From Lentzea aerocolonigenes (lineage in GTDB: Bacteria; Actinomycetota; Actinomycetes; Mycobacteriales; Pseudonocardiaceae), in contig NZ_BBOJ01000020.1 of the NCBI RefSeq assembly GCF_000974445.1, positions 62,001 to 126,000 of the forward strand: 64,000 bases of DNA, read 5' to 3'. The position numbers and the translations under genes were made by a program. Under the pieces are notes generated by a model. It did not search any database, was not told where the DNA came from, and was given only the letters and a program-made list of their open reading frames with translations. Of the stretch, positions 56,782 through 64,000 are shown piece after piece. How positions within the stretch are numbered: the stretch's first letter is position 1; each line of letters begins with the position of its first letter.

Positions 56782-57690
56782 TTACACAACGTCCGCCAGA
56801 CTGTCCGCAACTTCCTTCGGCGAAGGCGTGTGACGTATCTCTTCCGCTATCTGACCTGCGGCTTCGCGGTACCGGCCGTCCACGAGCAGCAGCCGCGCGC
56901 TCTCCGCCACCGCCTCGGCACTCACCGCGTCCGGCCGCACCGCCGCACCGGCCGTGACGAGCGCATCGGCGTTGGCGAACTGGTCCGCGCCCTGCGGCAA
57001 CACGACCTGTGGGACCCCCTCGGCCAGAGCAGCGAGCATCGTGCCGCTGCCGCCGTGGTGCACGACGACGTCCGCCTGCCGGATCACCTCGGCCTGCGGC
57101 AGCCACCTCCCTGGTGTGGCGACCACGACCTGGGCCTCGAGCCGTCCCAGTCCGGCCACCGCCGTCGCGACCAGGTCGTCGGTGCCGAACACGGTGCCGA
57201 ACGTGACGTAGATCAGCTTCTCGTGCGTGCGGGCCGGGACCTCACCGGGCGTCGAGTGCGCGACCGGCCGCAACAGGATGCGTTCGTCGGTGAAACCCTT
57301 GTCCTGCAAGGAGGGCGGGCAGATGTCGAGGTGCCGCCCACCCGCGGGCCTCGCCAGCCCGATGCCGTCGGGGAACATCCGCCCGAACCCGTGCCACAGC
57401 ACCGGGAACGCCCGTCTGCGCGCTTCCGCGAAGACCTCGGGCACCGCCCACCCGCTGATCACCAGGTCGGGCAGCACCCGTTCCAGCTCCGGCGCGATGT
57501 CCTCGGCGTAGATCTCGCCGAACACCAGTCCGGGGCGGAACGGCCGCAGTCCCAGCCGGTCCAGTTCGGGGTGCATCTCGTCGCCGACCGCGAAGTGGAC
57601 TTCGTGCCCGGCGTCACGCAGTGCGAGTGCCAACGGGATCAACGGATAGGTGTGGCCGGCAGTGGCCATGCTGGCGAAGAGCACGCGCAT
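56782..57690 (-). CDS. glycosyltransferase, GT1 (MGT/EryCIII-like)
   Basis: GT-B glycosyltransferase of 302 residues, somewhat short for the family (about 380-400). The N-terminus is typical (RVLFASMATAGHTYPLIPLALALRDAGHEVHFAVGDE). The nucleotide-sugar part has VTFGTVFGTDDLV, ADVVVHHGGSGTMLAALAEGVPQVVLPQGADQFANAD. About 80 residues of the N-terminal acceptor domain appear to be missing. It probably glycosylates a small hydrophobic metabolite. No aglycone cluster is nearby. Confidence 0.82.
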   Translation of the reverse strand: MRVLFASMATAGHTYPLIPLALALRDAGHEVHFAVGDEMHPELDRLGLRPFRPGLVFGEIYAEDIAPELERVLPDLVISGWAVPEVFAEARRRAFPVLWHGFGRMFPDGIGLARPAGGRHLDICPPSLQDKGFTDERILLRPVAHSTPGEVPARTHEKLIYVTFGTVFGTDDLVATAVAGLGRLEAQVVVATPGRWLPQAEVIRQADVVVHHGGSGTMLAALAEGVPQVVLPQGADQFANADALVTAGAAVRPDAVSAEAVAESARLLLVDGRYREAAGQIAEEIRHTPSPKEVADSLADVV

Positions 57691-57699
57691 GCCGTGAAT

Positions 57700-58263
57700 C
57701 TAAACCTGGCCGTGCCACTGCCACTTCTCTCGTCGTGGCACCCCTGGCAGATCACCGCGCCCGGTGCACCACAGCAGCAGCGCGACGGGATCGGCATGGC
57801 GCGGCGCATCGGGGAACAACCGCTCGATCACCGGTGCGCAGTGCTCAGGGTCCGGTCGCCACTGCGCCCCCGTGATGTCGTGCGTGTGCATGGTCAGCTC
57901 GGTGATGCCCATCGCGGCGAACCCCGTCGCGTCCGAAGTGCCCCACGGGTGCCACGCGCGGGCATCCGGCGGGCTCGCGGCAACGGTTCGGGACAGCAGT
58001 GTCGCGGTGGTCGTGACGCCTTCCAGGCAGTGCTCCAGCGGCAGGCCGGGACGCAGACTGCCGAGCAGGCTGGTCCACCTGCTCTCCGCACGGGTCGCCA
58101 GCAGCGCCGTGTACCCGAGCAGGCCCTCGACGACGTGGTCGAGCGTCTCGCGGCGGGACCACTCCAGGCCGTGGGCGCGGCGGGTGAAGCCGGCCTCCGG
58201 CAGGGTGGCCAGCGCCCGCACGCAGTCCTCGGCCGCGGCGTCGAGCAGTTTCGGCCAGTCCAC
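57700..58263 (-). CDS. mycothiol-dependent isomerase-like DinB protein
   Basis: Protein of 187 residues with the DinB/maleylpyruvate isomerase-like fold. Metal-ligand regions are RETLDHVVEGLLGY and ELTMHTHDITGAQW. The C-terminal DPVALLLWCTGRGDLPG and the WQWHGQV end match the paralogue at 30698-31276. Starts with GTG one base after the dehydrogenase stop. Reaction unknown. Confidence 0.76.
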   Translation of the reverse strand: MDWPKLLDAAAEDCVRALATLPEAGFTRRAHGLEWSRRETLDHVVEGLLGYTALLATRAESRWTSLLGSLRPGLPLEHCLEGVTTTATLLSRTVAASPPDARAWHPWGTSDATGFAAMGITELTMHTHDITGAQWRPDPEHCAPVIERLFPDAPRHADPVALLLWCTGRGDLPGVPRREKWQWHGQV

Positions 58264-58264
58264 C

Positions 58265-59110
58265 TCAGACCGCCTTCGCGCGCAGCAGCTCGATGATCCG
58301 CGCCCAGCCGTCCCCGCCGTGACCGGCTTCGACCGCCTGACGCGCGTACTCGCGGAACAGCCTGGGCAGCGCCGGGTCGATCTTGCGGACCTCGCTCGCG
58401 TGCACGAGGTGGTCGAGCGTGGCCAGGTGCACGTCCAGCGTCGCGTCCGTGCCGGGGTAGCTGCCCGCGTCGACCTGCTCGGCGTAGGTGGTGACGAACC
58501 CGGCGACGGGTCCGAGCCAGCGGGTCGCCAGGGGCGTGAAGTGCGCGGCGGTCGAACCGTCCGCGGTGACGAGAGCGCTCGCGTGCAGCCAGCCGGTCAG
58601 CGTCGCCCACATGATGCCCAGCAACGCCGTGTCGTACAGCGCGGCGCGGCCGGGTTCGGCGCCGAGGTTCACCGGCTCGGCCAGTGCGGACAGCAGGTCC
58701 CTCGCCTCGGCGAACGCGTCCTGGTCGCCGCTGTAGAGGATCATCGAGCGCTCGTCGCCGATGCCGGGCGGCGTGGTCATGATGCCGCCGTCGACGTAAC
58801 GCGGCACGCGCGCGGCCATCTCGCGCGCCTGTTCCGGTGAGCCGGAGGTGAGGTTGACCAGGACGCCCGGCAGTTCGGGGTCGAGGATCTCGGTCAGCGC
58901 CGGGTAGTCCAGCACGCAGGCCACCACGACCGGTGCGGACCGCTGGGCCTCCAGGGCCGAAGCGGCCGGGTGGGCGCCCTGGGCCACCAACGGCGCGGTC
59001 TTGGCTTCGGAGCGGTTCCAGACCGTGACGCGGTGACCGGCGTGCAGGAAGGCCGCGGCGAGCGCCGAGCCCATCTGACCGAGTCCGAGCACGGCAACAT
59101 CCGAGTGCAT
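58265..59110 (-). CDS. NAD(P)-dependent dehydrogenase, imine reductase/beta-hydroxyacid type
   Basis: Oxidoreductase of 281 residues. The Rossmann motif is VAVLGLGQMGSALAAAFLHAGHRVTVWNR, followed by a short VNLTSGSPEQAREMA substrate loop and a helical C-terminal domain. The catalytic lysine of true hydroxyacid dehydrogenases is not obvious; in its place GIMWATLTGWLHASALV fits the imine-reductase-like group. Divergent from an AraC/DJ-1 regulator gene, which probably controls it. Confidence 0.8.
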   Translation of the reverse strand: MHSDVAVLGLGQMGSALAAAFLHAGHRVTVWNRSEAKTAPLVAQGAHPAASALEAQRSAPVVVACVLDYPALTEILDPELPGVLVNLTSGSPEQAREMAARVPRYVDGGIMTTPPGIGDERSMILYSGDQDAFAEARDLLSALAEPVNLGAEPGRAALYDTALLGIMWATLTGWLHASALVTADGSTAAHFTPLATRWLGPVAGFVTTYAEQVDAGSYPGTDATLDVHLATLDHLVHASEVRKIDPALPRLFREYARQAVEAGHGGDGWARIIELLRAKAV

Positions 59111-59226
59111 TGCGTTGTCCCCCAAGGGTTGTCGATTGACCTCCCCTACCCTCGCAAGCCGTGCCGCGCACCGACAGTGGCGGAAATGCCTACTGTCGAA
59201 CGATTGCTGCCAGCTACCGTGCGGGC

Positions 59227-60189
59227 ATGAGCGTGGTGGCGATCTTGGTGACCGAGGACGACGCACCGGCCGTCTGGGACGTGTACGAGGCGGGGCTGGC
59301 GTGTGTGGTGTTCGGCGTCGACCACTTCGATCCCTGGTACACGATGCGGTTGTGCGGCCTGAACCCCGCGGCACCACGAGCACAGCACGGTTGGACGCTC
59401 AACCCCGAACACGGCCTGGAGGGCCTGCACGGCGCGTCCACGATCATCGTCCCGTCAGTCCCGCAAGCAGTGCTGGACGGAACCGAACCGTTGGACCCGT
59501 TGCTGGTCAAGGAACTCCAGGACGCCGCGGACAACGGCGTGCGCATCGCCGCGTTGTGCAACGGTGCGTTCGTTCTGGCTGAAGCGGGGCTTCTGAACGG
59601 ACGTCGCGCCACGGCACATTGGTCGTACACGGACCGTCTGGCGCGCCGGTTCCCCCAGGTCGAGGTCGACGACTCGGTGCTCTACATCGACGACGGCGCG
59701 ATCCTCACCAGTGCGGGCGCGGCCGCGGGACTCGACCTGTGCCTGCACCTGGTGCGGCAGGACTTCGGCGCACACGTCGCCAACCAGCTGGCGCGCAAGC
59801 TCTGCGTGCCGGCCCACCGCACCGGAGGCCAGGCGCAGTTCGTCACCCGGCACGTGCCAGAGACCGACGACGACAGCATCGCGCCGGTGCTGGAGTGGGC
59901 CGTCCGCCACCTGGACCGCCCGCTGACCGTCGCCGAGCTCGCCCGCCGCGCCGGGATGAGCCAGCGCACGTTCTTCCGCCGCCTGCACGACGCCACCGGC
60001 AGCACCCCGTTGCAGTGGCTGCTCGCCCAGCGCGTCGCCCACGCCCAGGCGTTGCTGGAGACGACCGCGCTGTCCGTGGAACAGGTCGCGGAACGCTGCG
60101 GCCTGGGCACGGGCGCGAACCTGCGCCGGCACTTCACCGCCCACGTCGGTGTGCCGCCCACCGAGTACAGACGAGCCTACGCGGGTTGA
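59227..60189 (+). CDS. GlxA-type regulator (DJ-1/PfpI domain + AraC HTH)
   Basis: Regulator of 320 residues. The N-terminal two thirds is a DJ-1/PfpI domain with the nucleophile-elbow region IAALCNGAFVLAEAGLLNGRRATAHW (Cys present). The C-terminal AraC-type double helix-turn-helix begins VLEWAVRHLDRPLTVAELARRAGMSQRTFFRRLHDATGSTPLQWLL. ATG 59227 follows a weak ribosome binding site. The target is probably the divergent dehydrogenase operon. Ligand unknown. Confidence 0.85.
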   Translation: MSVVAILVTEDDAPAVWDVYEAGLACVVFGVDHFDPWYTMRLCGLNPAAPRAQHGWTLNPEHGLEGLHGASTIIVPSVPQAVLDGTEPLDPLLVKELQDAADNGVRIAALCNGAFVLAEAGLLNGRRATAHWSYTDRLARRFPQVEVDDSVLYIDDGAILTSAGAAAGLDLCLHLVRQDFGAHVANQLARKLCVPAHRTGGQAQFVTRHVPETDDDSIAPVLEWAVRHLDRPLTVAELARRAGMSQRTFFRRLHDATGSTPLQWLLAQRVAHAQALLETTALSVEQVAERCGLGTGANLRRHFTAHVGVPPTEYRRAYAG

Positions 60190-60197
60190 ATCTCCTC

Positions 60198-60755
60198 ATG
60201 GGAACCAACCGCGAGAAGATGATCAACGGCGAGCCCTACCTGTCGATGGACTCCGAGCTCGAACTGGACCGCCAACGGGCGTGGCGCGTGATGAACAGCT
60301 ACAACGCGTTGGAACCCGGTGACTACGAGGGCATGCACGCGATTCTCGCGGACTTCGTCGCGGAGATCGGCGAGAACACGGTTCTGCTGCCACGCCTGCA
60401 GATCGAGTACGGCTACAACACCCGCATCGGCGCGAACAGCTTCATGAACTACGACGGCATCATCCTCGACTGCGGCCCGGTCACGATCGGCGACCACGTG
60501 ATGATGGGCCCGCGCGTGCAGCTGCTGACGGCGTTGCACCCGGTCGAGGACCACGACGCCCGGATCGCCGGCTGGGAGACCACCGCGCCGATCGTCATCG
60601 GCGACCGCGTGTGGTTCGGCGGCGGCGTGATCGTCTGCCCTGGAGTCGCCATCGGCGACAACACGGTGGTGGGCGCGGGCAGTGTCGTGACGCGTGATTT
60701 GCCTGATCACGTGCTCGCGGTCGGCAACCCCGCACGGGTGGTTCGTAAGATCTGA
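60198..60755 (+). CDS. maltose/galactoside O-acetyltransferase-like (hexapeptide repeats)
   Basis: Sugar O-acetyltransferase of 185 residues. The N-terminal helix MINGEPYLSMDSELELDRQRAWRVMNSYN is typical of Maa/LacA proteins, followed by left-handed beta-helix repeats (IGANSFMNYDGIILDCGPVTIGDHVMMGPRVQLLTALHP, with the catalytic His) and VIGDRVWFGGGVIVCPGVAIGDNTVVGAGSVVTRDLP. Likely substrate is a sugar or other hydroxyl acceptor. It starts 8 bases after the AraC gene. Confidence 0.88.
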   Translation: MGTNREKMINGEPYLSMDSELELDRQRAWRVMNSYNALEPGDYEGMHAILADFVAEIGENTVLLPRLQIEYGYNTRIGANSFMNYDGIILDCGPVTIGDHVMMGPRVQLLTALHPVEDHDARIAGWETTAPIVIGDRVWFGGGVIVCPGVAIGDNTVVGAGSVVTRDLPDHVLAVGNPARVVRKI

Positions 60756-60759
60756 GGTC

Positions 60760-61167
60760 ATGCGCAGCGAGGAGATCCAGATCCGCACCGGCTCCGAGGA
60801 GGTCGTGCACGACCTGACCCGCGAATGCCAGCGGTTCCTCGACAGCGAGAACGGCGACGGCCTGTTGCACGTGTGGGTGCCGCACGCGACCGCCGGTGTC
60901 GCGATCATCGAGACCGGTGCGGGCAGCGACGACGACCTGCTGACCGCGTTGGAGCGCATCCTGCCCCGCGACGTGAAGTGGCGGCACCGGCACGGCACCC
61001 CCGGTCACGGCCGTGACCACGTGATGCCGGCGCTGGTGCCGCCGTACGCGACGATCCCGGTGTTAGGCGGTGTGCTGGCGCTCGGGACGTGGCAGTCGAT
61101 CTGCCTCGTCGACACCAATGTCGACAACCCCGTCCGCACGGTCCGTCTGAGCTTTCTTGCCGGCTAG
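60760..61167 (+). CDS. YjbQ family protein
   Basis: Protein of 135 residues of the UPF0047/YjbQ family, members of which have thiamine-phosphate synthase-like activity. Conserved histidine motifs are visible: VWVPHATAGVAIIETG, KWRHRHGTPGHGRDHVMPALVPP and the LGTWQSICLVD strand. AGGTC precedes the ATG at short distance. It overlaps the 3' end of the opposite membrane-protein gene by 105 bases. Confidence 0.88.
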   Translation: MRSEEIQIRTGSEEVVHDLTRECQRFLDSENGDGLLHVWVPHATAGVAIIETGAGSDDDLLTALERILPRDVKWRHRHGTPGHGRDHVMPALVPPYATIPVLGGVLALGTWQSICLVDTNVDNPVRTVRLSFLAG

Positions 61168-62022
61168 CAGCAGCACGAGCCCGACGAGCGCGATCCCGCC
61201 GAACACCCACCACTCGGTGCTGATCGACCCGTCGTACATCAGGCTGCGCAGGCCTTCCGTCGAGAAGCGGAACGGCGTCCACGACCACAGAACCGCGCGG
61301 TAGGCGGGGTTGAGCAGCTCCGGCACCTGACCAGCCACCGCGGGAGCCATCAGGTAGAGCAGACCGAGGATCCCCATCGCACGGATGCCGAGGTGCTTGA
61401 ACAACCCCGCCTGCAGCAGCGCGAACGACACGGCGACAGCGAGCAGGAAACCCACCGCGGTCGCGCTGAACGTGACGCCCCACCACGCCAGCAACCCCGT
61501 CACGGAACCGACGACCAGCACAGCCGCGGTGAGCGACGACAGCCACCGGAACCGGTTGCCCTTCAGCACGACGAACAGCAGTCCGGCGACCATGCCGCCG
61601 ACCCACAGCAGTGCGGACGCGGCGAGCGGCGCCGTGCGTTCGGCCGCGGACACGGCCGGGGTCTCGACCTTCACGGGCAGCCCGGCCCCCTGCGCGACAC
61701 CGGTCAGGACCTGCTGCGCGACCTGCGTGCCGGACGGGTTGACCGCGGGGTTGAGCCGGATGATCGCTTGGCCGGGTGCGATCTCCAGGACTCCGTAGAC
61801 CTTCTTCTCCGCCAACAGGGTCCGAGCCTCGTCGGCGGACGCGACGGTGATCTGGACCTCGGCGGAGTCGGCGGCCTCGACCCGTTCCGCGATCGGCGGA
61901 GGCGCCACCACGGCGAGCGGCACGTCGTGCGGGTGCACGGTCGCCTGCACGCCGAACGTCAGCAATCCCAGGAGAAACGCCACCACCGCACCTGCGGCGG
62001 CGGTGACCAGCGCGGTGCGCAT
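61063..62022 (-). CDS. YhgE/Pip-like membrane protein
   Basis: Membrane protein of 319 residues. An N-terminal helix (about 5-27) leads into an extracytoplasmic domain of about 115 residues, then five to six helices (for example LLWVGGMVAGLLFVVL and WWVFGGIALVGLVLLLAG). The layout resembles ABC-2/YhgE-Pip-type membrane proteins. The last 35 residues are charged, polar and lie antisense to the yjbQ end. A dyad TTGAATTCAA lies upstream of the start. Function unknown. Confidence 0.68.
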   Translation of the reverse strand: MRTALVTAAAGAVVAFLLGLLTFGVQATVHPHDVPLAVVAPPPIAERVEAADSAEVQITVASADEARTLLAEKKVYGVLEIAPGQAIIRLNPAVNPSGTQVAQQVLTGVAQGAGLPVKVETPAVSAAERTAPLAASALLWVGGMVAGLLFVVLKGNRFRWLSSLTAAVLVVGSVTGLLAWWGVTFSATAVGFLLAVAVSFALLQAGLFKHLGIRAMGILGLLYLMAPAVAGQVPELLNPAYRAVLWSWTPFRFSTEGLRSLMYDGSISTEWWVFGGIALVGLVLLLAGKKAQTDRADGVVDIGVDEADRLPRPERQHTA

Positions 62023-62048
62023 CACGGGCCTCCAAAGTTCATCACACG

Positions 62049-62058
62049 TTGAATTCAA
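62049..62058. promoter_or_regulatory. TTGAATTCAA dyad upstream of the YhgE-like gene
   Basis: A perfect 10-base palindrome in an AT-rich stretch between the divergent YhgE-like gene and the Gly/Gln-rich membrane protein gene. Its position suits an operator, possibly of TetR type; no regulator gene is adjacent. Confidence 0.35.
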
Positions 62059-62140
62059 TGGGAACGCTACGCTCGGCACGCTCCAGAAGTCAACGGCCGA
62101 TGAATTAATCACTGTCAGACCCACCAGGTACCGTTTGCTC

Positions 62141-63085
62141 GTGACTTACCCAGGTGGGGGCGGACAGGGCGGCTGGAACGACCAGCAGGGCTGGGGCCAG
62201 CAGCAGGGTGACTACTCCAGCGGTGGCTACCAGGTCGGCGGTTATCCGCAGACGGGTGGCTTCCCGCAGCAGCAGGGGGGTTTCCCTCAACAGGGCCACG
62301 GCGGATACGGCGGCCTCGGCGTGTACGGCGGGTTCGACAACGAGCCGCCCAAGAAGAGCAACAAGACGCTCTTCCTGGTGATCAGCGCGGTCGTGCTGGT
62401 GCTGCTCGTGGGCGGCGGCGTGACGTGGCTCGTGCTGTCCCGCAACACGACCGACCCGAACGCCCAGCCCAGCACCGCGCCGCCCAGCTCGACGGCGCAG
62501 GGCACCACCGGGGCGTGCAAGAACGAAGGCGTGCAGTGCGTCGAGACGTCGCTCGGCTTCAACTACGAGGTCCCGAAGAGCTGGGACGTCGTCGCCGACG
62601 CCAGGATCCCGGTCGACAAGTTCGACGACATCGCCTTGTCCGGGGTGACCTCGTACGGCAACTACACCTGCGAGGGCAAGTCGTACACGAAGGGCACCAA
62701 CGGCGGCACGTTGCTGCCCAAGGGCGACATCAACCAGACGGCCACGGACTTCACGAAGGCCCTGGCGACGCAGTTCTACTCGTCGGGCGGTGAGCCGAAG
62801 GTGGAGCTGACCCAGCCGAAGGCCCTGAAGATCCAGCACACGCAGAAGAACGGCAACAAGGTCGTCATCGAGGGCGTGCAGGTGGACGCGACGATCACCC
62901 AGTCGGCGAACAAGTGCCTGGCGAGCAAGGGAATGCTGAAGGTCGTCGTGCTGAACGGCAGCAGCAAGCTGCACGTGCTGGCGATCAACGGCGACCTGGA
63001 GGGCGGCGGAGGTGGCACGACGCCGCCACTGCCCAAGGAGGCCGACCTGCAGAAGATGGTCGACTCGCTGGTGCCGACGACCTGA
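62141..63085 (+). CDS. Gly/Gln-rich single-pass membrane protein
   Basis: Protein of 314 residues. The first 75 residues are low-complexity Gly/Gln/Tyr/Pro, then comes one membrane helix (TLFLVISAVVLVLLVGGGVTWLVL) and an extracytoplasmic domain of about 210 residues with four cysteines. The layout is common among actinomycete envelope proteins of unknown function. GTG at 62141 is the likely start. A terminator hairpin follows at 63095-63122. Confidence 0.7.
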   Translation: MTYPGGGGQGGWNDQQGWGQQQGDYSSGGYQVGGYPQTGGFPQQQGGFPQQGHGGYGGLGVYGGFDNEPPKKSNKTLFLVISAVVLVLLVGGGVTWLVLSRNTTDPNAQPSTAPPSSTAQGTTGACKNEGVQCVETSLGFNYEVPKSWDVVADARIPVDKFDDIALSGVTSYGNYTCEGKSYTKGTNGGTLLPKGDINQTATDFTKALATQFYSSGGEPKVELTQPKALKIQHTQKNGNKVVIEGVQVDATITQSANKCLASKGMLKVVVLNGSSKLHVLAINGDLEGGGGGTTPPLPKEADLQKMVDSLVPTT

Positions 63086-63094
63086 CCGTCGTCA

Positions 63095-63122
63095 CCGCTG
63101 GGCGGGCTGACCCGCCCAGCGG
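63095..63122. terminator. terminator hairpin
   Basis: CCGCTGGGCGGG pairs perfectly with CCCGCCCAGCGG around CTGA. It follows the membrane-protein stop by 9 bases. A related hairpin stands at the end of proS (63358-63380). Confidence 0.7.
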
Positions 63123-63355
63123 TCCGAGCGACCTGCGCCGGTGATCCACGACCTCGGCAACCGGCACGTCGACGCGGTCACCGGACTTGCGGTCCTCGAT
63201 CACGCCGTCCGTCAACCCACGGCCGATCATTGGAGCGCCGGCACGCCCCCGGAACTGGGCGGGCGAACCCCACTCAGCAGCGCGAGCAACTAAGCCCGAA
63301 CGACCCGGACCAGGTGGTGCACGGCCGATCAACCAAGGCGGTCAGCACATCCGCG
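63120..63355 (-). pseudogene. decayed duplicate copies of the proS 3' end
   Basis: The minus strand of 63126-63250 encodes MIGRGLTDGVIEDRKSGDRVDVPVAEVVDH, a clear copy of the proS end (VIGRGLKDGVVEVKDRKSGERVDVPVAEVVEH), with base changes and a small deletion. Around 63256-63355 lies part of a further copy of the same gene end plus hairpin. No complete gene is present here; the stretch appears non-functional. Confidence 0.82.
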
Positions 63356-63357
63356 AA

Positions 63358-63380
63358 CTGGGCGGGCCGACCCCGCCCAG
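63358..63380 (-). terminator. hairpin after proS
   Basis: CTGGGCGGG (63358-63366) pairs with CCCGCCCAG (63372-63380). It lies 12 bases beyond the proS stop on the minus strand and belongs to the repeated 3' unit of this gene. Confidence 0.6.
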
Positions 63381-63392
63381 CACTCCGAACGA

Positions 63393-64000
63393 CTAACCGC
63401 GGACGACCTGCACCAGGTGCTCCACGACCTCCGCGACCGGCACGTCGACTCGCTCACCGGACTTGCGGTCCTTGACCTCGACGACGCCGTCCTTCAGCCC
63501 GCGGCCAATCACCAGGATCGTCGGCACGCCCACGAGCTCGGCGTCCGCGAACTTCACGCCGGGGCTCGCCTTGCGGTCGTCCAGCAGGACCTTGAGGCCC
63601 TTCTCGCTGAGCTGCTTCGCGAAGTCCTCACCGGCGGCCAGCAGCGTCTCGTCCTTGCCGGCCACGACGACGTGGACGTCGGCGGGGGCGACGTTGCGGG
63701 GCCAGATCAGGCCGCGGTCGTCGTGCGACTGCTCGGCGATGGCCGCGACGAGACGCGAGACGCCGATGCCGTACGAGCCCATGGTGATGCGCACGGGCTT
63801 GGAGTCCGGACCCAGGGCGTCGAGCGAGAACGCGTCCGCGTACTTGCGGCCGAGCTGGAAGATGTGGCCGATCTCGATGCCGCGCGCGGCGACCAGCACA
63901 CCCTTGCCGTCGGGCGACGGGTCGCCCTCGCGGACCTCGGCGACGTCGATGACGCCGTCGGGCGTGAAGTCGCGGCCCGCGACGAGGTCGACGACGTGGT
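63393..64000 (-). CDS. proS: prolyl-tRNA synthetase, C-terminal part (cut by the window edge)
   Basis: The visible 202 codons are the C-terminal part of a bacterial-type ProRS, which charges tRNA-Pro. Seen are EIGHIFQLGRKYADAFSL, the class II motif 3 region ITMGSYGIGVSRLVAAIAEQ, and the anticodon-binding domain (VHVVVAGKDETLLAAGEDFAKQL, VLLDDRKASPGVKFADAELVGVPTILVIGRGL). The start lies beyond position 64000. Its 3' end has been duplicated downstream. Confidence 0.93.
   Translation of the reverse strand, partial: HVVDLVAGRDFTPDGVIDVAEVREGDPSPDGKGVLVAARGIEIGHIFQLGRKYADAFSLDALGPDSKPVRITMGSYGIGVSRLVAAIAEQSHDDRGLIWPRNVAPADVHVVVAGKDETLLAAGEDFAKQLSEKGLKVLLDDRKASPGVKFADAELVGVPTILVIGRGLKDGVVEVKDRKSGERVDVPVAEVVEHLVQVVRG

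Overview
The window reads as chromosomal DNA of a high-GC actinomycete, most likely a member of the Pseudonocardiales (Lentzea, Actinosynnema or Saccharothrix relatives). This rests on the very high GC, the frequent GTG and TTG starts, the ATGA/GTGA stop-start overlaps, the apparently leaderless promoters, a Mycobacterium-like short ArgA, ThyX, a SARP/BTAD regulator, mycothiol-linked DinB-fold proteins and the gene order rimP-nusA-ylxR-infB-DUF503-rbfA-nrnA-(MATE)-(MFS)-truB-ribF-rpsO-pnp-M16-dapB. Genus assignment is inference; no rRNA or tRNA gene was seen.

Layout. 1-2.0 kb: an OLD/RloA-like AAA ATPase and argA. 2.0-6.0 kb: the most unusual locus, a compact, translationally coupled operon of a MerR regulator, an E1-like azoline (TOMM) partner protein with two CxxC pairs, a small protein with eight consecutive cysteines joined to a four-helix membrane domain, a YcaO protein ending in a PxPxP-type tail, and a SagB-like FMN dehydrogenase. 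Together they look like a complete thiazole-forming RiPP synthetase whose probable precursor is built into a membrane protein. 6.1-6.8 kb: a secreted phospholipase A2 whose last codons and stop are repeated ten times as a 15-bp tandem array. 6.8-24 kb: a GNAT, ftsK, plsC, a membrane protein, a hydrolase, a SARP regulator, a methyltransferase, an isolated atpB behind a hairpin that can hide its ribosome binding site, rnj, dapA, a mycothiol-type DinB protein, a lipoprotein, a Ser/Thr kinase, an ACT protein, thyX, a ribbon-helix-helix protein and a DUF4097 protein. 24-31 kb: accessory regulators and enzymes (SUKH, TetR + aldo/keto reductase, ArsR + SRPBCC, VTT membrane protein, GNAT, YcaQ-like).

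30.7-41 kb: housekeeping block dapB / M16 protease / pnp / rpsO, then a 2H phosphoesterase, an HTH regulator, ribF, truB and an MFS transporter. 41.1-45.3 kb: a disturbed region with GC-rich repeats, a 67-bp-arm inverted repeat, an IS4-family insertion with a 10-bp target duplication and a frameshifted transposase, a MATE exporter and a 23-bp minisatellite. 45.3-53.6 kb: translation and RNA block (ROK regulator, nrnA, rbfA, DUF503, infB, ylxR, nusA, rimP). 53.7-64 kb: a Tat-type lipoprotein with a DUF4439 partner, a PLP enzyme, a thioesterase-fold protein, a glycosyltransferase, a DinB protein, an imine-reductase-like dehydrogenase facing an AraC/DJ-1 regulator, an acetyltransferase, YjbQ, two membrane proteins and the 3' part of proS.

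A recurring theme is duplication of gene 3' ends together with their downstream sequence: at the phospholipase gene, at the DinB-type gene at 30.7 kb and at proS. A related duplication affects the start of the 2H phosphoesterase gene.
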